Shown in pieces: positions 7,684-17,377 of a stretch of DNA of 61,836 nt. How positions within the stretch are numbered: position 1 is the first letter of the stretch; every line of letters begins with the position of its first letter. Source of the stretch: Clostridia bacterium (GTDB lineage Bacteria > Bacillota > Clostridia > Oscillospirales > Acutalibacteraceae); NCBI GenBank assembly GCA_017517135.1, contig JAFXAK010000014.1, positions 1 through 61,836 on the forward strand, written 5' to 3'. The position numbers were made by a program, and so were the translations under genes. The notes below the pieces were generated by a model. It had not been told where the DNA came from. It did no database searches and worked only from the letters and a program-made list of their open reading frames with translations.

Positions 7684-8598
7684 ATGCAGAAAAATAAAAA
7701 GAAAGTGCCGTCCGGAAAGCATGCGGGAAAATTGCTGTTTATCCGTGATTTTCTCCTGTGGACCTTCGGTGCAGCCCTTTATTCAATAGGTGTTGCAAGC
7801 TTCACAACCCCCTCAAAGTTTGTTGCGGGCGGTGTTACGGGACTTGCGGTGCTTGTAAATCATCTTGTGCCGTTCATAACAACGGGTATGGTCGTTATAG
7901 CCGTAAACATTCCGCTGTTTATTCTTGCGTGGAAAAAATTCGGTTTCCGTTTTATTGCAAGAACGGTTGCGGCAACAGTTACGGTTTCTCTGGTAATTGA
8001 CTTTATCGATACCTACGGTGAAAGCTTAGGTATTATTTATAACGGAGACGAAAAGCTGCTTGCGGCTGTTTTTGGCGGCATACTGTGCGGAGCAGGAATA
8101 GGAATTGTCTTTTTAGGCGGTGCAACAACAGGCGGAATAGACATTCTTGCAAGATTTCTCAGAATAAGATTTGCACATATCCCCGTCGGCAAGCTTATTA
8201 TGATATGCGATTTTATAGTGGTTATGCTGTCGGGTATAGTTTACAAAAGCATTGAGAGTATACTGTTTTCACTTATCGTTGTTTTCCTTGCAAGTCAGGC
8301 ACTTGATTTTGTTGTGTCGGGCAGAAGCCACTCAAAGCTATTGTTTATTATGACCTCGAATCCCGATGAAGCGGTAAAGCAGATAATATCCGAGTGCGGC
8401 AGAGGAGTTTCCGTGCTTCCCGTTCAGGGCGGATATACGGGGGAAAACAAGAAAATGCTGATGTGTGTTGTCAGAGCACATGAGGTAGCTCTGGTAAGAG
8501 CAGTAATAAGTAAATATGACGAAAATCCGTTTATTATAGTAACCGATTCAAGCGAGGTTTTAGGTAACGGCTTCAAGTCACATAAAGATACATTATAA
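7684..8598 (+). CDS. YitT family membrane protein (DUF161/DUF2179)
   Basis: About 304 residues with five to six membrane helices in the first 200 residues ([25 protein letters not shown] is the typical first repeat, followed by [17 protein letters not shown]) and a soluble C-terminal DUF2179 domain (from about 215, [20 protein letters not shown]). The transport substrate of this family is not established. The start is uncertain: ATG at 7684, or a TTG at 7672 overlapping the mrnC stop. It sits in the obg-mrnC-lepA run without a separate promoter. Confidence 0.88.
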   Translation: MQKNKKKVPSGKHAGKLLFIRDFLLWTFGAALYSIGVASFTTPSKFVAGGVTGLAVLVNHLVPFITTGMVVIAVNIPLFILAWKKFGFRFIARTVAATVTVSLVIDFIDTYGESLGIIYNGDEKLLAAVFGGILCGAGIGIVFLGGATTGGIDILARFLRIRFAHIPVGKLIMICDFIVVMLSGIVYKSIESILFSLIVVFLASQALDFVVSGRSHSKLLFIMTSNPDEAVKQIISECGRGVSVLPVQGGYTGENKKMLMCVVRAHEVALVRAVISKYDENPFIIVTDSSEVLGNGFKSHKDTL

Positions 8599-8609
8599 GG
8601 AAGAAAAAT

Positions 8610-10424
8610 ATGTTAGAGAAAAAAGAAAATATACGCAATTTTTCAATAATTGCCCATATTGACCACGGCAAATCAACTCTTGCGGACAGACTTTTAGAGC
8701 TTACCGAGTCTGTTGCAAAGCGCGATATGCAGCAGCAGCTTCTTGACAATATGGATATTGAAAAGGAGCGCGGAATTACAATAAAGGCAAGAGCCGTAAG
8801 ACTTGACTACAAGGCAAAGGACGGGCAGAATTATGCCCTTAATCTTATAGACACTCCCGGTCATGTTGACTTTAACTATGAGGTTTCCCGTTCACTTGCG
8901 GCCTGCGAGGGTGCGGTGCTTATTGTTGATGCAACACAGGGTGTTGAAGCACAGACGCTTGCAAACACCTATCTTGCACTTGACCACGACCTCGAGTTAG
9001 TCCCCGTTATAAACAAAATTGACCTGCCTGCAGCCGATCCCGAAAGAGTAGCCGCAGATGTTGAGGAAATTATCGGTCTTGACTGCTCCGAGGCTGCAAA
9101 GATTTCAGCTAAAACAGGTGAAAATGTAGGCGAGGTGCTCGAACAGATAGTAAAATGCGTGCCCTGTCCCGAGGGTGACGACGATGCCCCCTTCAAGGCA
9201 TTGGTTTTTGACTCTGTTTATGATAACTACAAGGGTGTTATAGTTTATGTCCGTGTGCTTGACGGCACCTTGAAGCCGGGCGAAACTATGAAAATGATGG
9301 CAACGGGTGCGCAGTTTACCGTTGTTGAGGTAGGCCATATGAGAGCTATGACGCTTGAAAGCACAAATGAGCTTAAAGCGGGTGAGGTAGGCTACATAAC
9401 CGCTTCAATCAAAACTGTTGTTGAGGCAAGAGTAGGCGACACCGTAACAAAGCTTGAAAATGAGGCTTTGGAGCCTCTTCCCGGCTATAAAAAGGTAAAC
9501 CCTATGGTTTTCTGCGGTCTTTATCCCGCAGACGGTGCCGATTATGAGGCACTTAAAGAGGCACTTGAAAAATTACAGCTCAACGATGCTTCTCTCTCCT
9601 TTGAGCCCGAAACCTCGGGTGCATTGGGCTTCGGCTTCCGTTGCGGCTTCTTAGGGCTTCTTCATCTTGAAATCATACAGGAGCGACTTGAAAGAGAATA
9701 TGACCTTGACCTTGTTTCCACCGTTCCGAGCGTTATATATAAGGTGCATCTTTCCGACGGAACCGTGGTTGACATTGATAATCCCACAAACTATCCCGAT
9801 CCCGCTGTTATCGACTTTGTTGAAGAGCCGATGACCGAGGCTCACATATATTCTCCGCCCGATTATGTCGGTGCAATTATGGATTTATGTCAGGACAGAC
9901 GCGGAATTTTCAAGAATATGGACTATATCTCTGCCGACAGAGTAGATATCCATTATATTCTTCCTCTTAATGAGATTATTTATGATTTCTTTGATGTGTT
10001 AAAATCCAGAACAAGGGGTTATGCTTCATTTGACTATGAGCTTACCGAATATCAGCGTTCTTCACTTGTAAAGCTTGATGTTCTTCTCAACGGCGACCTT
10101 ATAGATGCTCTGTCGTATATTATCCATTCCGAAAAGGCATATACGAGAGCAAGAAAGATTGCCGAAAAGCTCAAGGAGCATATCCCGAGACAGATGTTTG
10201 AAATCCCCGTACAGATTGCAATAGGCGGAAAGGTAATAGCAAGAGAAACTATCAAGGCTATGAGAAAGGATGTCCTTGCAAAATGCTACGGCGGTGACAT
10301 TACCCGTAAGAAAAAGCTTCTTGAAAAGCAAAAAGAGGGTAAAAAGAGAATGCGTCAGTTCGGTACTGTTGAAGTGCCTCAGGAAGCCTTTATGGCAATA
10401 CTCAAGCTCGATGGACAGGACTGA
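8610..10424 (+). CDS. lepA: Elongation factor 4 (back-translocating GTPase LepA)
   Basis: 604 residues, full length. LepA is a translational GTPase acting on stalled or assembling ribosomes. The G domain shows AHIDHGKST, the ERGITIK switch I, DTPGHVDF and NKID. Domain II, the EF-G-like domains and the LepA-specific C-terminal domain (ending about [16 protein letters not shown]) are complete. AAGGAAG precedes the ATG. The stop overlaps the hemW start by 14 bases, the common lepA-hemW arrangement in Firmicutes, but hrcA-grpE-dnaK do not follow. Confidence 0.97.
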   Translation: MLEKKENIRNFSIIAHIDHGKSTLADRLLELTESVAKRDMQQQLLDNMDIEKERGITIKARAVRLDYKAKDGQNYALNLIDTPGHVDFNYEVSRSLAACEGAVLIVDATQGVEAQTLANTYLALDHDLELVPVINKIDLPAADPERVAADVEEIIGLDCSEAAKISAKTGENVGEVLEQIVKCVPCPEGDDDAPFKALVFDSVYDNYKGVIVYVRVLDGTLKPGETMKMMATGAQFTVVEVGHMRAMTLESTNELKAGEVGYITASIKTVVEARVGDTVTKLENEALEPLPGYKKVNPMVFCGLYPADGADYEALKEALEKLQLNDASLSFEPETSGALGFGFRCGFLGLLHLEIIQERLEREYDLDLVSTVPSVIYKVHLSDGTVVDIDNPTNYPDPAVIDFVEEPMTEAHIYSPPDYVGAIMDLCQDRRGIFKNMDYISADRVDIHYILPLNEIIYDFFDVLKSRTRGYASFDYELTEYQRSSLVKLDVLLNGDLIDALSYIIHSEKAYTRARKIAEKLKEHIPRQMFEIPVQIAIGGKVIARETIKAMRKDVLAKCYGGDITRKKKLLEKQKEGKKRMRQFGTVEVPQEAFMAILKLDGQD

Positions 10425-11544
10425 TACATTAGGAATATATATACACATTCCGTTCTGCTGCTCTAAATGTCCGTACTGCGACTTTTATTCTCAGCTTAAA
10501 ACTGAAAAAGCAGAGGATTATATCAGTAGTCTGATTGATGAAATAAGGACACTCGGCAGAATGTCGGAATTTGTATCTAACGAAGCAAAAAGGCGGATAG
10601 TTGACACCGTCTATTTCGGCGGCGGTACGCCGTCCGTGCTTGAAGGAGCACAGATAAAAGCGGTGCTTGATGCTTTAAGAGGGGAATTTACCGTGAGTGA
10701 CACGGCTGAAATAACCGTTGAATGTAATCCGTCGAGTGATGATTTTGAAGATTTTATTATCTGTTGCAAAAAAGCAGGTGTAAACAGAATTTCTCTGGGA
10801 ATGCAGTCTGCCGTCGATAACGAAAGACGGAAGCTCGGCAGAAGAGCTGACAGAGAGAAAATAAAGCAGAGAGTTGAATTTATAAAGAGTGTCGGGATAA
10901 ATAATATCTCACTTGATGTGATGATAGGTGTTCCCGAGCAGACTATGGAAAGCCTTGACAGCACCCTCTCCTTTGTATTATCTCTGGATGTGCCGCACAT
11001 AAGTGCATATATCCTTAAAATTGAAGAGGGCACGCCTTTTTATAAATTACTCGATAAGCTGTCTTTAGCCGATGAGGATACTGTCAGCGATATGTATCTT
11101 CATATGTGCCGTATGCTTGAAAACGCAGGCTTTGTTCATTATGAAATTTCAAATTTTAGTAAGCCAATGTTCGAGAGTATACACAACACAAAATATTGGG
11201 AGGACAGAGAATATTTAGGCTTCGGCCCTGCCGCCCACTCATTTTATGATAAAAAGCGTTTTTACTTTGACAGAGATACCGATAAATTCATAAACGGCGA
11301 AAAAGCTGTTTTTGACAGTATTGGCGGAGATGCCGAGGAATATTTTATGCTCCGTCTTCGTCTGAAAAAGGGTGTTTCATTGAGAGAAATGAAGGAAAAG
11401 TTCTCTTTTGAGCCCGACGGAATTTTTTATAAAAGTATTGACCGTTTTGTCCGAGCAGAGCTTTGCTGTTTTGACGGTGATGTTCTGACACTTACCGATA
11501 AGGGTATGCTTTTGTCTAATGCAATAATAACAACATTGATATAA
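10411..11544 (+). CDS. hemW: Radical SAM heme chaperone HemW (HemN-like)
   Basis: 377 residues. The radical SAM cluster site is CCSKCPYC, with C16, C20 and C23 giving CxxxCxx[16 protein letters not shown] and [12 protein letters not shown] are the usual HemN/HemW blocks, and the C-terminal winged part is present. HemW proteins lack coproporphyrinogen oxidase activity and are thought to carry heme to membrane haemoproteins. I use the ATG at 10411; the longer in-frame start at 10270 lies deep within lepA. No good ribosome site is seen, so translation is probably coupled to lepA. Confidence 0.92.
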   Translation: MDRTDTLGIYIHIPFCCSKCPYCDFYSQLKTEKAEDYISSLIDEIRTLGRMSEFVSNEAKRRIVDTVYFGGGTPSVLEGAQIKAVLDALRGEFTVSDTAEITVECNPSSDDFEDFIICCKKAGVNRISLGMQSAVDNERRKLGRRADREKIKQRVEFIKSVGINNISLDVMIGVPEQTMESLDSTLSFVLSLDVPHISAYILKIEEGTPFYKLLDKLSLADEDTVSDMYLHMCRMLENAGFVHYEISNFSKPMFESIHNTKYWEDREYLGFGPAAHSFYDKKRFYFDRDTDKFINGEKAVFDSIGGDAEEYFMLRLRLKKGVSLREMKEKFSFEPDGIFYKSIDRFVRAELCCFDGDVLTLTDKGMLLSNAIITTLI

Positions 11545-11555
11545 GAGGATTGTTT

Positions 11556-13019
11556 ATGCTGCTGTCTGAAATTCTTAAAGGATTGGAATATGAGTGCGAA
11601 AATTTCTCCGACAGGGAAATTGCCGATATTGTGTACGATTCGAGAAAAGCCTGTAAAGACACTCTTTTTGTGTGTCTTACCGGTGCATATTCCGACGGAC
11701 ACGATTATGCCGCGAGTGCTTTTGACAAGGGTGTGAGAGTTTTTCTTGCAGAAAGAAAATTGTCACTCCCCGGAGATGCTGTTGTTATAGTAACCGAAAA
11801 CTCAAGAGCCGCTCTGGCAGTAATAAGCGGTAATTTTTTCTCTCACCCCGATAAAGAGCTTGCAGTTATCGGTGTTACGGGTACGAAGGGTAAAACCACA
11901 ATAACACATATGATGCGTACCTGCCTTGATAAATGCTCGATAAAAAGCGGTGTTATCGGTACCGTGGGAGCATATTATGAGGATAAATTCATTCCCACGG
12001 TAAACACAACTCCCGAATCCTATGAAACGCAGAAGCTTATGAGACTTATGGCAGATGCCGGCTGTAAGGCGGTGTGTATGGAGGTGTCCTCAATAGGGCT
12101 TAAAACACACCGTGTTGACGGTATACACTTTGATACTGCAGTTTTTACAAATCTTTCCCCCGACCACATAGGCGGAGCAGAGCACGAGTCCTTTGAGGAA
12201 TATGCTTACTGGAAAAAACAGCTTTTCAACCGATGTGACTTTGCCGTGCTTAATAATGACGACTTGTTTTCCGAGGAATTAAAGGAAATAATAAACTGTC
12301 CGTATGAAACAATTTCTCTTAATGAAGCAGCTGATATCACGGCAGCCGATATAAAGAATCTGCGTGAGGACGGCTTTTTCGGTGTAGGCTTTTTATGTAA
12401 ATATAAAAACGAAGAATTCCGGCTGAAAACGGCTCTTCCCGGCTTTTTCAGTGTGTATAATGCCCTTTGTGCGGCAGCTGTGTGTCTGCATCTGGGAGTA
12501 ACACCCGAAAAGTTAGCTTCAGCCTTACCTTTTGCAAAGGTAAAGGGAAGAAGCGAATGTATGGATATTCCCGCCGATTTCGATGTAATTATAGATTACG
12601 CTCACAACGGCACAAGCTTTAACAGTATTTTTGATACTGTAAGTGCTTATGAGCATAACAGAATTATAACAGTTTTCGGCTCGGTGGGTGACAGAGCACA
12701 GTTAAGAAGAAAAGAAATGGGACTTATCAGCGGAAAACGCTCGGATTTGTCTGTTATAACAGACGATGATCCGGGGTATGAGGACAGCAATAAAATTGCC
12801 GAAGAAATCGCAGGCTTTGTAAGAGAATCCGGCGGTGAATATGTTATCATAACCGACCGCAAGCAAGCCGTTTTTTATGCTTTGTCAGTGGCAAAGAAAG
12901 GCGATATTGTTCTGCTTCTCGGCAAGGGCCACGAAACGGTGCAGAAAGTAAAGGGAGAGAAAATTCATTATTCCGACCACGAAAGCGTCAATGAATTTTT
13001 TACTTGCGAAAGAGGATAA
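11556..13019 (+). CDS. murE: UDP-N-acetylmuramyl-tripeptide synthetase (MurE-type Mur ligase)
   Basis: 487 residues in the three Mur ligase domains. The P-loop GVTGTKGKTT is at 106-115, followed by NTTPESYETQKLM and EVSSIGLKTHRV, and the C-terminal domain carries GKGHE. MurE adds the third amino acid of the peptidoglycan stem. Enzymes for meso-DAP have DNPR in the C-terminal domain; here the site reads DDDPGYED (from 403), so a different amino acid such as L-lysine or L-ornithine is more likely. The FemABX ligase gene that follows supports this. The ATG at 11556 is preferred, with AAGAGGA 7 bases upstream. Confidence 0.93.
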   Translation: MLLSEILKGLEYECENFSDREIADIVYDSRKACKDTLFVCLTGAYSDGHDYAASAFDKGVRVFLAERKLSLPGDAVVIVTENSRAALAVISGNFFSHPDKELAVIGVTGTKGKTTITHMMRTCLDKCSIKSGVIGTVGAYYEDKFIPTVNTTPESYETQKLMRLMADAGCKAVCMEVSSIGLKTHRVDGIHFDTAVFTNLSPDHIGGAEHESFEEYAYWKKQLFNRCDFAVLNNDDLFSEELKEIINCPYETISLNEAADITAADIKNLREDGFFGVGFLCKYKNEEFRLKTALPGFFSVYNALCAAAVCLHLGVTPEKLASALPFAKVKGRSECMDIPADFDVIIDYAHNGTSFNSIFDTVSAYEHNRIITVFGSVGDRAQLRRKEMGLISGKRSDLSVITDDDPGYEDSNKIAEEIAGFVRESGGEYVIITDRKQAVFYALSVAKKGDIVLLLGKGHETVQKVKGEKIHYSDHESVNEFFTCERG

Positions 13020-13024
13020 GAAAA

Positions 13025-14359
13025 ATGTACAGATTTTGTTTGGAAACAGATAAAAATGCCTTTGAGCAGTTTGTTCTTGATAATAAGGGCTTATATATGC
13101 AGTCTGCAAAATGGGCAGATGTAAAGCTTGAATGGAAGTCCCGTTTTTATTCGGGCTTTGACGAAAACGGCAAAAGAGTGCTGACGGCTCTTGTAATGGA
13201 AAGAAGTATTCCGCTCGCAGGCAAGATATGGTATTCTCCCGCAGGTGCGGTGTGCGATTATTCAAATGAAGAGCTGTTAAAAGAATTTTCACTCTTTATA
13301 AAAGCGGAAATGAAGAAAAGCGGTGCCGTTGCTCTGTTCTTTGATCCTTGCATTGAACTGAGAAATAACTCTCAGACAAACGAATTCGGTAAAAAGGTAC
13401 ACGATACACTTGTTTCAACGGGCTTCAAGCTGAATACAGATGCTTCAAAGTGTCTGTACAAGGCCCCCGTACAGCTGATACTGCCTCTTTTTAATGAAGA
13501 CGGAACGGCAAAAACTCCCGAAAAGCTTCTCAAGAGCTTTGAAAAGGGTGTAAGATATTCCGCAAGAGTGGGCGAAAACAGAGGACTTACTCAGGCGGTT
13601 TACACCATTGAGGACATAGAAAAAGACGAGAGTATAATGCAGGATTTTCTTGATGTTATGAAGGATACCTCCGAAAGAAGCAATTTCGTTGAAAGAGGCG
13701 GAGAATACTGCAAGCGTCTTATGAGAGTTTTCGGCAAGGATAATATGGATATGATGCTTATCTATTATGATAAAAATAAAGATAAGCAGCTTGAAAATGA
13801 AAGACTTGAAAAAAAAGAAGCATTACTTAAATCTCTTGAAACAGCACCCGAAAAGAAGAAAAAGGGTATACTCGAAGAGATTGATGCAATAGATAAACAG
13901 AGCGAGCATTATTTGTCCCGTGTTGAAGAAACGAAGAATGAGAAGAAGGACAGAATCTGTGTTTCGGGCGGTATAACAGTACATTACGCAGGTATGAGCA
14001 GCTGTCTTTTCGGAGGCTCTAAGAATTTATTGAGAAACAATCTCCGTTCAAGCCATTATTTCAACTACCGCAGAATTGTAAGAAGCATTGAAAAGGGAAG
14101 TGCTTTCCACGATCTGGGATATGTACTTCTTAAAGCTTCTGCTCCCAACCCCGACGGCACACTCGGTGAGTGTGTACCGAGTGAGGATTTTGAGGGTATA
14201 TGTGCCTTTAAAAAGAGCTTCGGTGCGGATTACATTGAATATATCGGTGAATATGTGCTCGTTTCCAACAAGGCGGCATATTTTTCCTACACACACCTGA
14301 TTGAAAAAGCGAGAAAAGCCCAGAGCGTTGTTAACAGAATTGTGAAAGCGAGACGGTAA
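13025..14359 (+). CDS. FemABX-type peptidoglycan bridge aminoacyltransferase
   Basis: 444 residues. Fem-type enzymes use aminoacyl-tRNA to add amino acids to the lipid II stem lysine. The N-terminus (GLYMQSAKWADVKLEW) and the later GGITVHYAGMSSCLFGGS and GYVLLKASAPNP blocks match the family. A Lys/Glu-rich helical insertion at about 248-307 is the coiled-coil arm typical of FemA/FemX. AGAGG lies 9 bases before the ATG at 13025. It follows murE by 5 bases and implies a cross-bridge built on a diamino acid other than directly linked DAP. Which amino acid is added cannot be read from sequence. Confidence 0.88.
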   Translation: MYRFCLETDKNAFEQFVLDNKGLYMQSAKWADVKLEWKSRFYSGFDENGKRVLTALVMERSIPLAGKIWYSPAGAVCDYSNEELLKEFSLFIKAEMKKSGAVALFFDPCIELRNNSQTNEFGKKVHDTLVSTGFKLNTDASKCLYKAPVQLILPLFNEDGTAKTPEKLLKSFEKGVRYSARVGENRGLTQAVYTIEDIEKDESIMQDFLDVMKDTSERSNFVERGGEYCKRLMRVFGKDNMDMMLIYYDKNKDKQLENERLEKKEALLKSLETAPEKKKKGILEEIDAIDKQSEHYLSRVEETKNEKKDRICVSGGITVHYAGMSSCLFGGSKNLLRNNLRSSHYFNYRRIVRSIEKGSAFHDLGYVLLKASAPNPDGTLGECVPSEDFEGICAFKKSFGADYIEYIGEYVLVSNKAAYFSYTHLIEKARKAQSVVNRIVKARR

Positions 14360-14360
14360 T

Positions 14361-15602
14361 ATGTCTATAAACGGTTACAGATTTTCTTCTTTAGCAGTAC
14401 AGCAGGGAAATGAGAATTACGAAAAATGTATACACCGTGAAAATTCTCTTTATTCAAAGCCCAATGATTGCCGTGATGCATTTGAAAGAGACTATACACG
14501 AATCCTCCATTCACTTGCATACAGAAGACTGAAGCATAAAACACAGGTATTTTTCAATATAGGAAATGACCATATCTGCACAAGAATGGAGCATGTATCC
14601 CATGTGGATTCCGTAAGTACCACGATTGCAAAGGATTTGGGACTTAATATTGAGCTTACCCGTGCTATTGCAATGGGACACGACCTCGGGCACGCTCCCT
14701 TCGGTCATCAGGGTGAAAGAGAGCTCAATACTCTCTCAAAAAAGTATCTCGGCAAGAGCTTTTTTCACGAGAAAAACGGACTTCATTTTGTAGACAGCAT
14801 TGAGCTTTTAGAGGATGACTACCGAGTTTTCAGAAATCTTAACCTTACATATGCTGTCAGGGACGGTATAATTTCTCACTGCGGCGAGGTTGACGAAAAC
14901 GGACTTAAGCCCAGACAAGAATATATAGACCTTAATGATTTTAATGAATGCGGACAGTATCAGCCGTTTACCTGGGAGGGCTGTGTTGTGAAGCTGTCGG
15001 ATAAGATAGCATATGTCGGCAGAGATATTGAGGATGCGATAAGGCTTCGCTTTTTAACCAAGGAAAATATGGAAACCCTTGCCGATATGGCAAAGGCATA
15101 CGATAAAAATGCAATCAACACAACCGTAATTATACATAATATGATTTACGATGTATGTAAAAATTCCTCTCCCGAAAAGGGAATCTGTCTGAGCGACACA
15201 TTTTCCGAGCAGTTAAAGGCAATAAAGGACTTCAACTACGAATTTATATATAAAAACAAGCGTCTTGATGCATTTACAGAATATGCACGGCTTGTTATAA
15301 CACAGATATTTGAAACCCTGCTCGATGCATACGACGGCGAGGAAACTATAGAGGAGCTTAAGCGCCGAGCACAGTTTTATCCTGAGCTTATGGGTGCATT
15401 TGCAGACTGGATATCAAAATTCTGCGAGCCGAAGCTCAATATGTTCGGCAACACAACGGAAAAAACAATCAAATGTCAGAACAGAAAAATATATTCTCAT
15501 CTTGAAACCAAAGAAATTTATATGGGCGCAATAATAGATTATATTTCGGGTATGTCTGACAACTATGCAATAAAGGTTTTCAATGAGCTTATCACATATT
15601 AA
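14361..15602 (+). CDS. HD-domain deoxyguanosine triphosphate triphosphohydrolase-like protein (dNTPase)
   Basis: 413 residues. RDYTRILHSLAYRRLKHKTQVF (residues 44-65) and RMEHVSHVDSVS, then MGHDLGHAPFGHQGE (HD at 107-108), form the metal site of the dGTPase branch of the HD superfamily. These enzymes cut dNTPs to deoxynucleoside and triphosphate and limit dNTP pools. The gene starts 1 base after the fem gene and shares its transcript. Regulation is not visible. The specific nucleotide cannot be inferred. Confidence 0.9.
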   Translation: MSINGYRFSSLAVQQGNENYEKCIHRENSLYSKPNDCRDAFERDYTRILHSLAYRRLKHKTQVFFNIGNDHICTRMEHVSHVDSVSTTIAKDLGLNIELTRAIAMGHDLGHAPFGHQGERELNTLSKKYLGKSFFHEKNGLHFVDSIELLEDDYRVFRNLNLTYAVRDGIISHCGEVDENGLKPRQEYIDLNDFNECGQYQPFTWEGCVVKLSDKIAYVGRDIEDAIRLRFLTKENMETLADMAKAYDKNAINTTVIIHNMIYDVCKNSSPEKGICLSDTFSEQLKAIKDFNYEFIYKNKRLDAFTEYARLVITQIFETLLDAYDGEETIEELKRRAQFYPELMGAFADWISKFCEPKLNMFGNTTEKTIKCQNRKIYSHLETKEIYMGAIIDYISGMSDNYAIKVFNELITY

Positions 15603-15623
15603 TCAGTAAAGGAGAACAAAAAA

Positions 15624-17063
15624 ATGAAAAACACAAAATCTATTGTAAGTCTGTTCCTTGCAGTATTGATGTTATTTACATTGGCTTTACCCGCTTTTGC
15701 AACAGAAATACGCATTGATACCGAAATTCTCGAAAAGCAGTGGCTCAACACCGAAGAAGCAACAAGGGGTATTACCGTAAATCCCGGTAAAACAGAGAGT
15801 GAAAGAAATTTTTCCTGGTATATGGATGAAAGTGTTACCTCCTGTGCTGTTGAAATAAGCGAAAACGAAGATATGCAGGATGCAAAAAGCTTTACAGGTG
15901 AAATTATCACTACATATCAGGGCGACAAGGCTGCAAAGGTTACCGTAACAGACCTCGAAGAAAACAAGACCTATTATTATACCTGTGTATCGGGCGATGA
16001 AAAGAGTGAGGTTTATTCTTTCAAGACAGAAGACAATACCTTCTCGGCTCTTTATATGTCTGATATTCATATCTGCTACAGCGAAGAAGAAACAGATAAG
16101 CTCAAAAACACTTCTTTTGCATTTGCCGAGCTGCTCCAAAAGGCAAAAAGCAAGGCTGACATAAATATGATTCTCTCAGGCGGCGATATGGCAACAGAGG
16201 GACTGAGAATAGAATATGAGGGACTTACCTTCTCAAGGTCCTCGCGTGAGCTTACCTTTGCAAATGTAATGGGCAACCACGACCGTCACAGCTTTGATTT
16301 TAAGTATTTCACCAATTTCCCCAACGAGGTTTTCGGACCTATGAGCGGCTATCAGTCAGGTAACTATTATTTTACCAAGGGAGATGTACTTTTCCTTGTT
16401 GTTGACACAAACAATGCAAGCGCAACAGCACACAGAGATATGATTAAGGAAGCCGTCAAGGCTCATCCCGATGTCAAATGGCGTGTTGTTATGATGCATC
16501 ACGACCTGTACGGCGGTTCAATTCCTCACCGTGAGACAGAAAACAAGCTTCTCAGAATACTTTTCTCTCCCATTTTTGACGAATTCAATATTGACCTTGT
16601 TCTTATGGGACATTCACACCACTATTCCGTGTCAAATGTTATCTATAACAGCGAAAATGTTGAGTCAATAGAAAACGGAAAGACCGTTACAAATGCAAAG
16701 GGAACAGTATACTTTGTTTCGACCTCTGTTGACAGACCTGACGAGGACCAAGAGGTTACCTACAGTGATTGGGTAGGCATCGGTATGGATAAGCTTACCG
16801 ACAGCTACTATAACATAATCGATTTTTCTCCCGAGGCAATAACAGTTACAAGCTATTATCTGGACACAGACGAGAAATATATGAGCTTCACCCTCGAAAA
16901 GGACGACGATTACGAGCCTGAAAAGATAGGCTTTTTCAGAAAGCTCGGCGGTATACTTGCTGCGAAGCTGAGCACTCTTTACGGTATATATGTAAATGCA
17001 GACAGATACTTTGAATTAAAGGAAGAAGGCTTCGAGGTCGGATTCTTTGAGTTTGTATTCTAA
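15624..17063 (+). CDS. Secreted metallophosphoesterase with an N-terminal fibronectin-like domain
   Basis: 479 residues. Signal peptide 1-26 (KKxxx, hydrophobic core, cleavage after AFA). A purple-acid-phosphatase-like beta domain follows (about 45-135), then the calcineurin-like domain: MSDIHICY, GGDM, MGNHDRH, MMHHDLYGG and MGHSHHYSVS supply the Asp/His/Asn metal ligands. It should hydrolyse phosphate esters outside the cell. The last 60 residues are a helical tail (KIGFFRKLGGILAAKL) that may touch the membrane. It is the last gene of the obg run, 21 bases after the dNTPase gene with AAAGGAG before the ATG. Confidence 0.88.
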   Translation: MKNTKSIVSLFLAVLMLFTLALPAFATEIRIDTEILEKQWLNTEEATRGITVNPGKTESERNFSWYMDESVTSCAVEISENEDMQDAKSFTGEIITTYQGDKAAKVTVTDLEENKTYYYTCVSGDEKSEVYSFKTEDNTFSALYMSDIHICYSEEETDKLKNTSFAFAELLQKAKSKADINMILSGGDMATEGLRIEYEGLTFSRSSRELTFANVMGNHDRHSFDFKYFTNFPNEVFGPMSGYQSGNYYFTKGDVLFLVVDTNNASATAHRDMIKEAVKAHPDVKWRVVMMHHDLYGGSIPHRETENKLLRILFSPIFDEFNIDLVLMGHSHHYSVSNVIYNSENVESIENGKTVTNAKGTVYFVSTSVDRPDEDQEVTYSDWVGIGMDKLTDSYYNIIDFSPEAITVTSYYLDTDEKYMSFTLEKDDDYEPEKIGFFRKLGGILAAKLSTLYGIYVNADRYFELKEEGFEVGFFEFVF

Positions 17064-17070
17064 ATATAAC

Positions 17071-17098
17071 TTGACTTTTTTATTAAAAGCTATATAAT
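17071..17098 (+). promoter_or_regulatory. Sigma-A-type promoter of the thrS T-box leader
   Basis: TTGACT (17071-17076), 16 bases, TATAAT (17093-17098), just after the stop codon of the phosphoesterase gene. A start near 17105 gives a leader of about 270 bases. Confidence 0.75.
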
Positions 17099-17104
17099 AT
17101 ATTT

Positions 17105-17349
17105 ATCAAAACGATGACGGAGAAGGCGGAAAACCTCTTGTGTTTTCAGAGAGAGCCCGTTTGGTGTGAAGGGCTTATTCACTTATTTTCTTGCTACCGC
17201 TCCCGAGTGCCCCCGAAAAGCATTTTTGCACAAGGGGAGCCGAAAAAGCCGCGTTAAGGCTTGCTCAAGCGGCGTGAAATTTCACGCAAGTTGGGTGGAA
17301 CCGTGGAGTTTTTGCTTCACCCCAATATCTTTTGGGGTGGAGCTTTTTT
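17105..17349 (+). promoter_or_regulatory. T-box riboswitch, threonine specifier
   Basis: A T-box leader that senses uncharged tRNA-Thr and switches transcription into thrS. The conserved antiterminator motif is GGGTGGAACCGTGG (17293-17306). Stem I spans about 17110-17215 with the CAGAGAGAG block; on its 3' side the codon ACC at 17196-17198 is in the position of the specifier, matching threonine. The terminator hairpin is at 17314-17349. Class and codon are recognised by motif and context. Confidence 0.88.
17314..17349 (+). terminator. Regulated terminator of the T-box
   Basis: Arms GCTTCACCCCAA and TTGGGGTGGAGC (one G.U pair) with a TATCTT loop, followed by TTTTTT. It is mutually exclusive with the antiterminator formed by the T-box sequence just upstream. 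Confidence 0.88.
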
Positions 17350-17377
17350 CATCCCTGAAAACGAAAGGATGGTTTAT

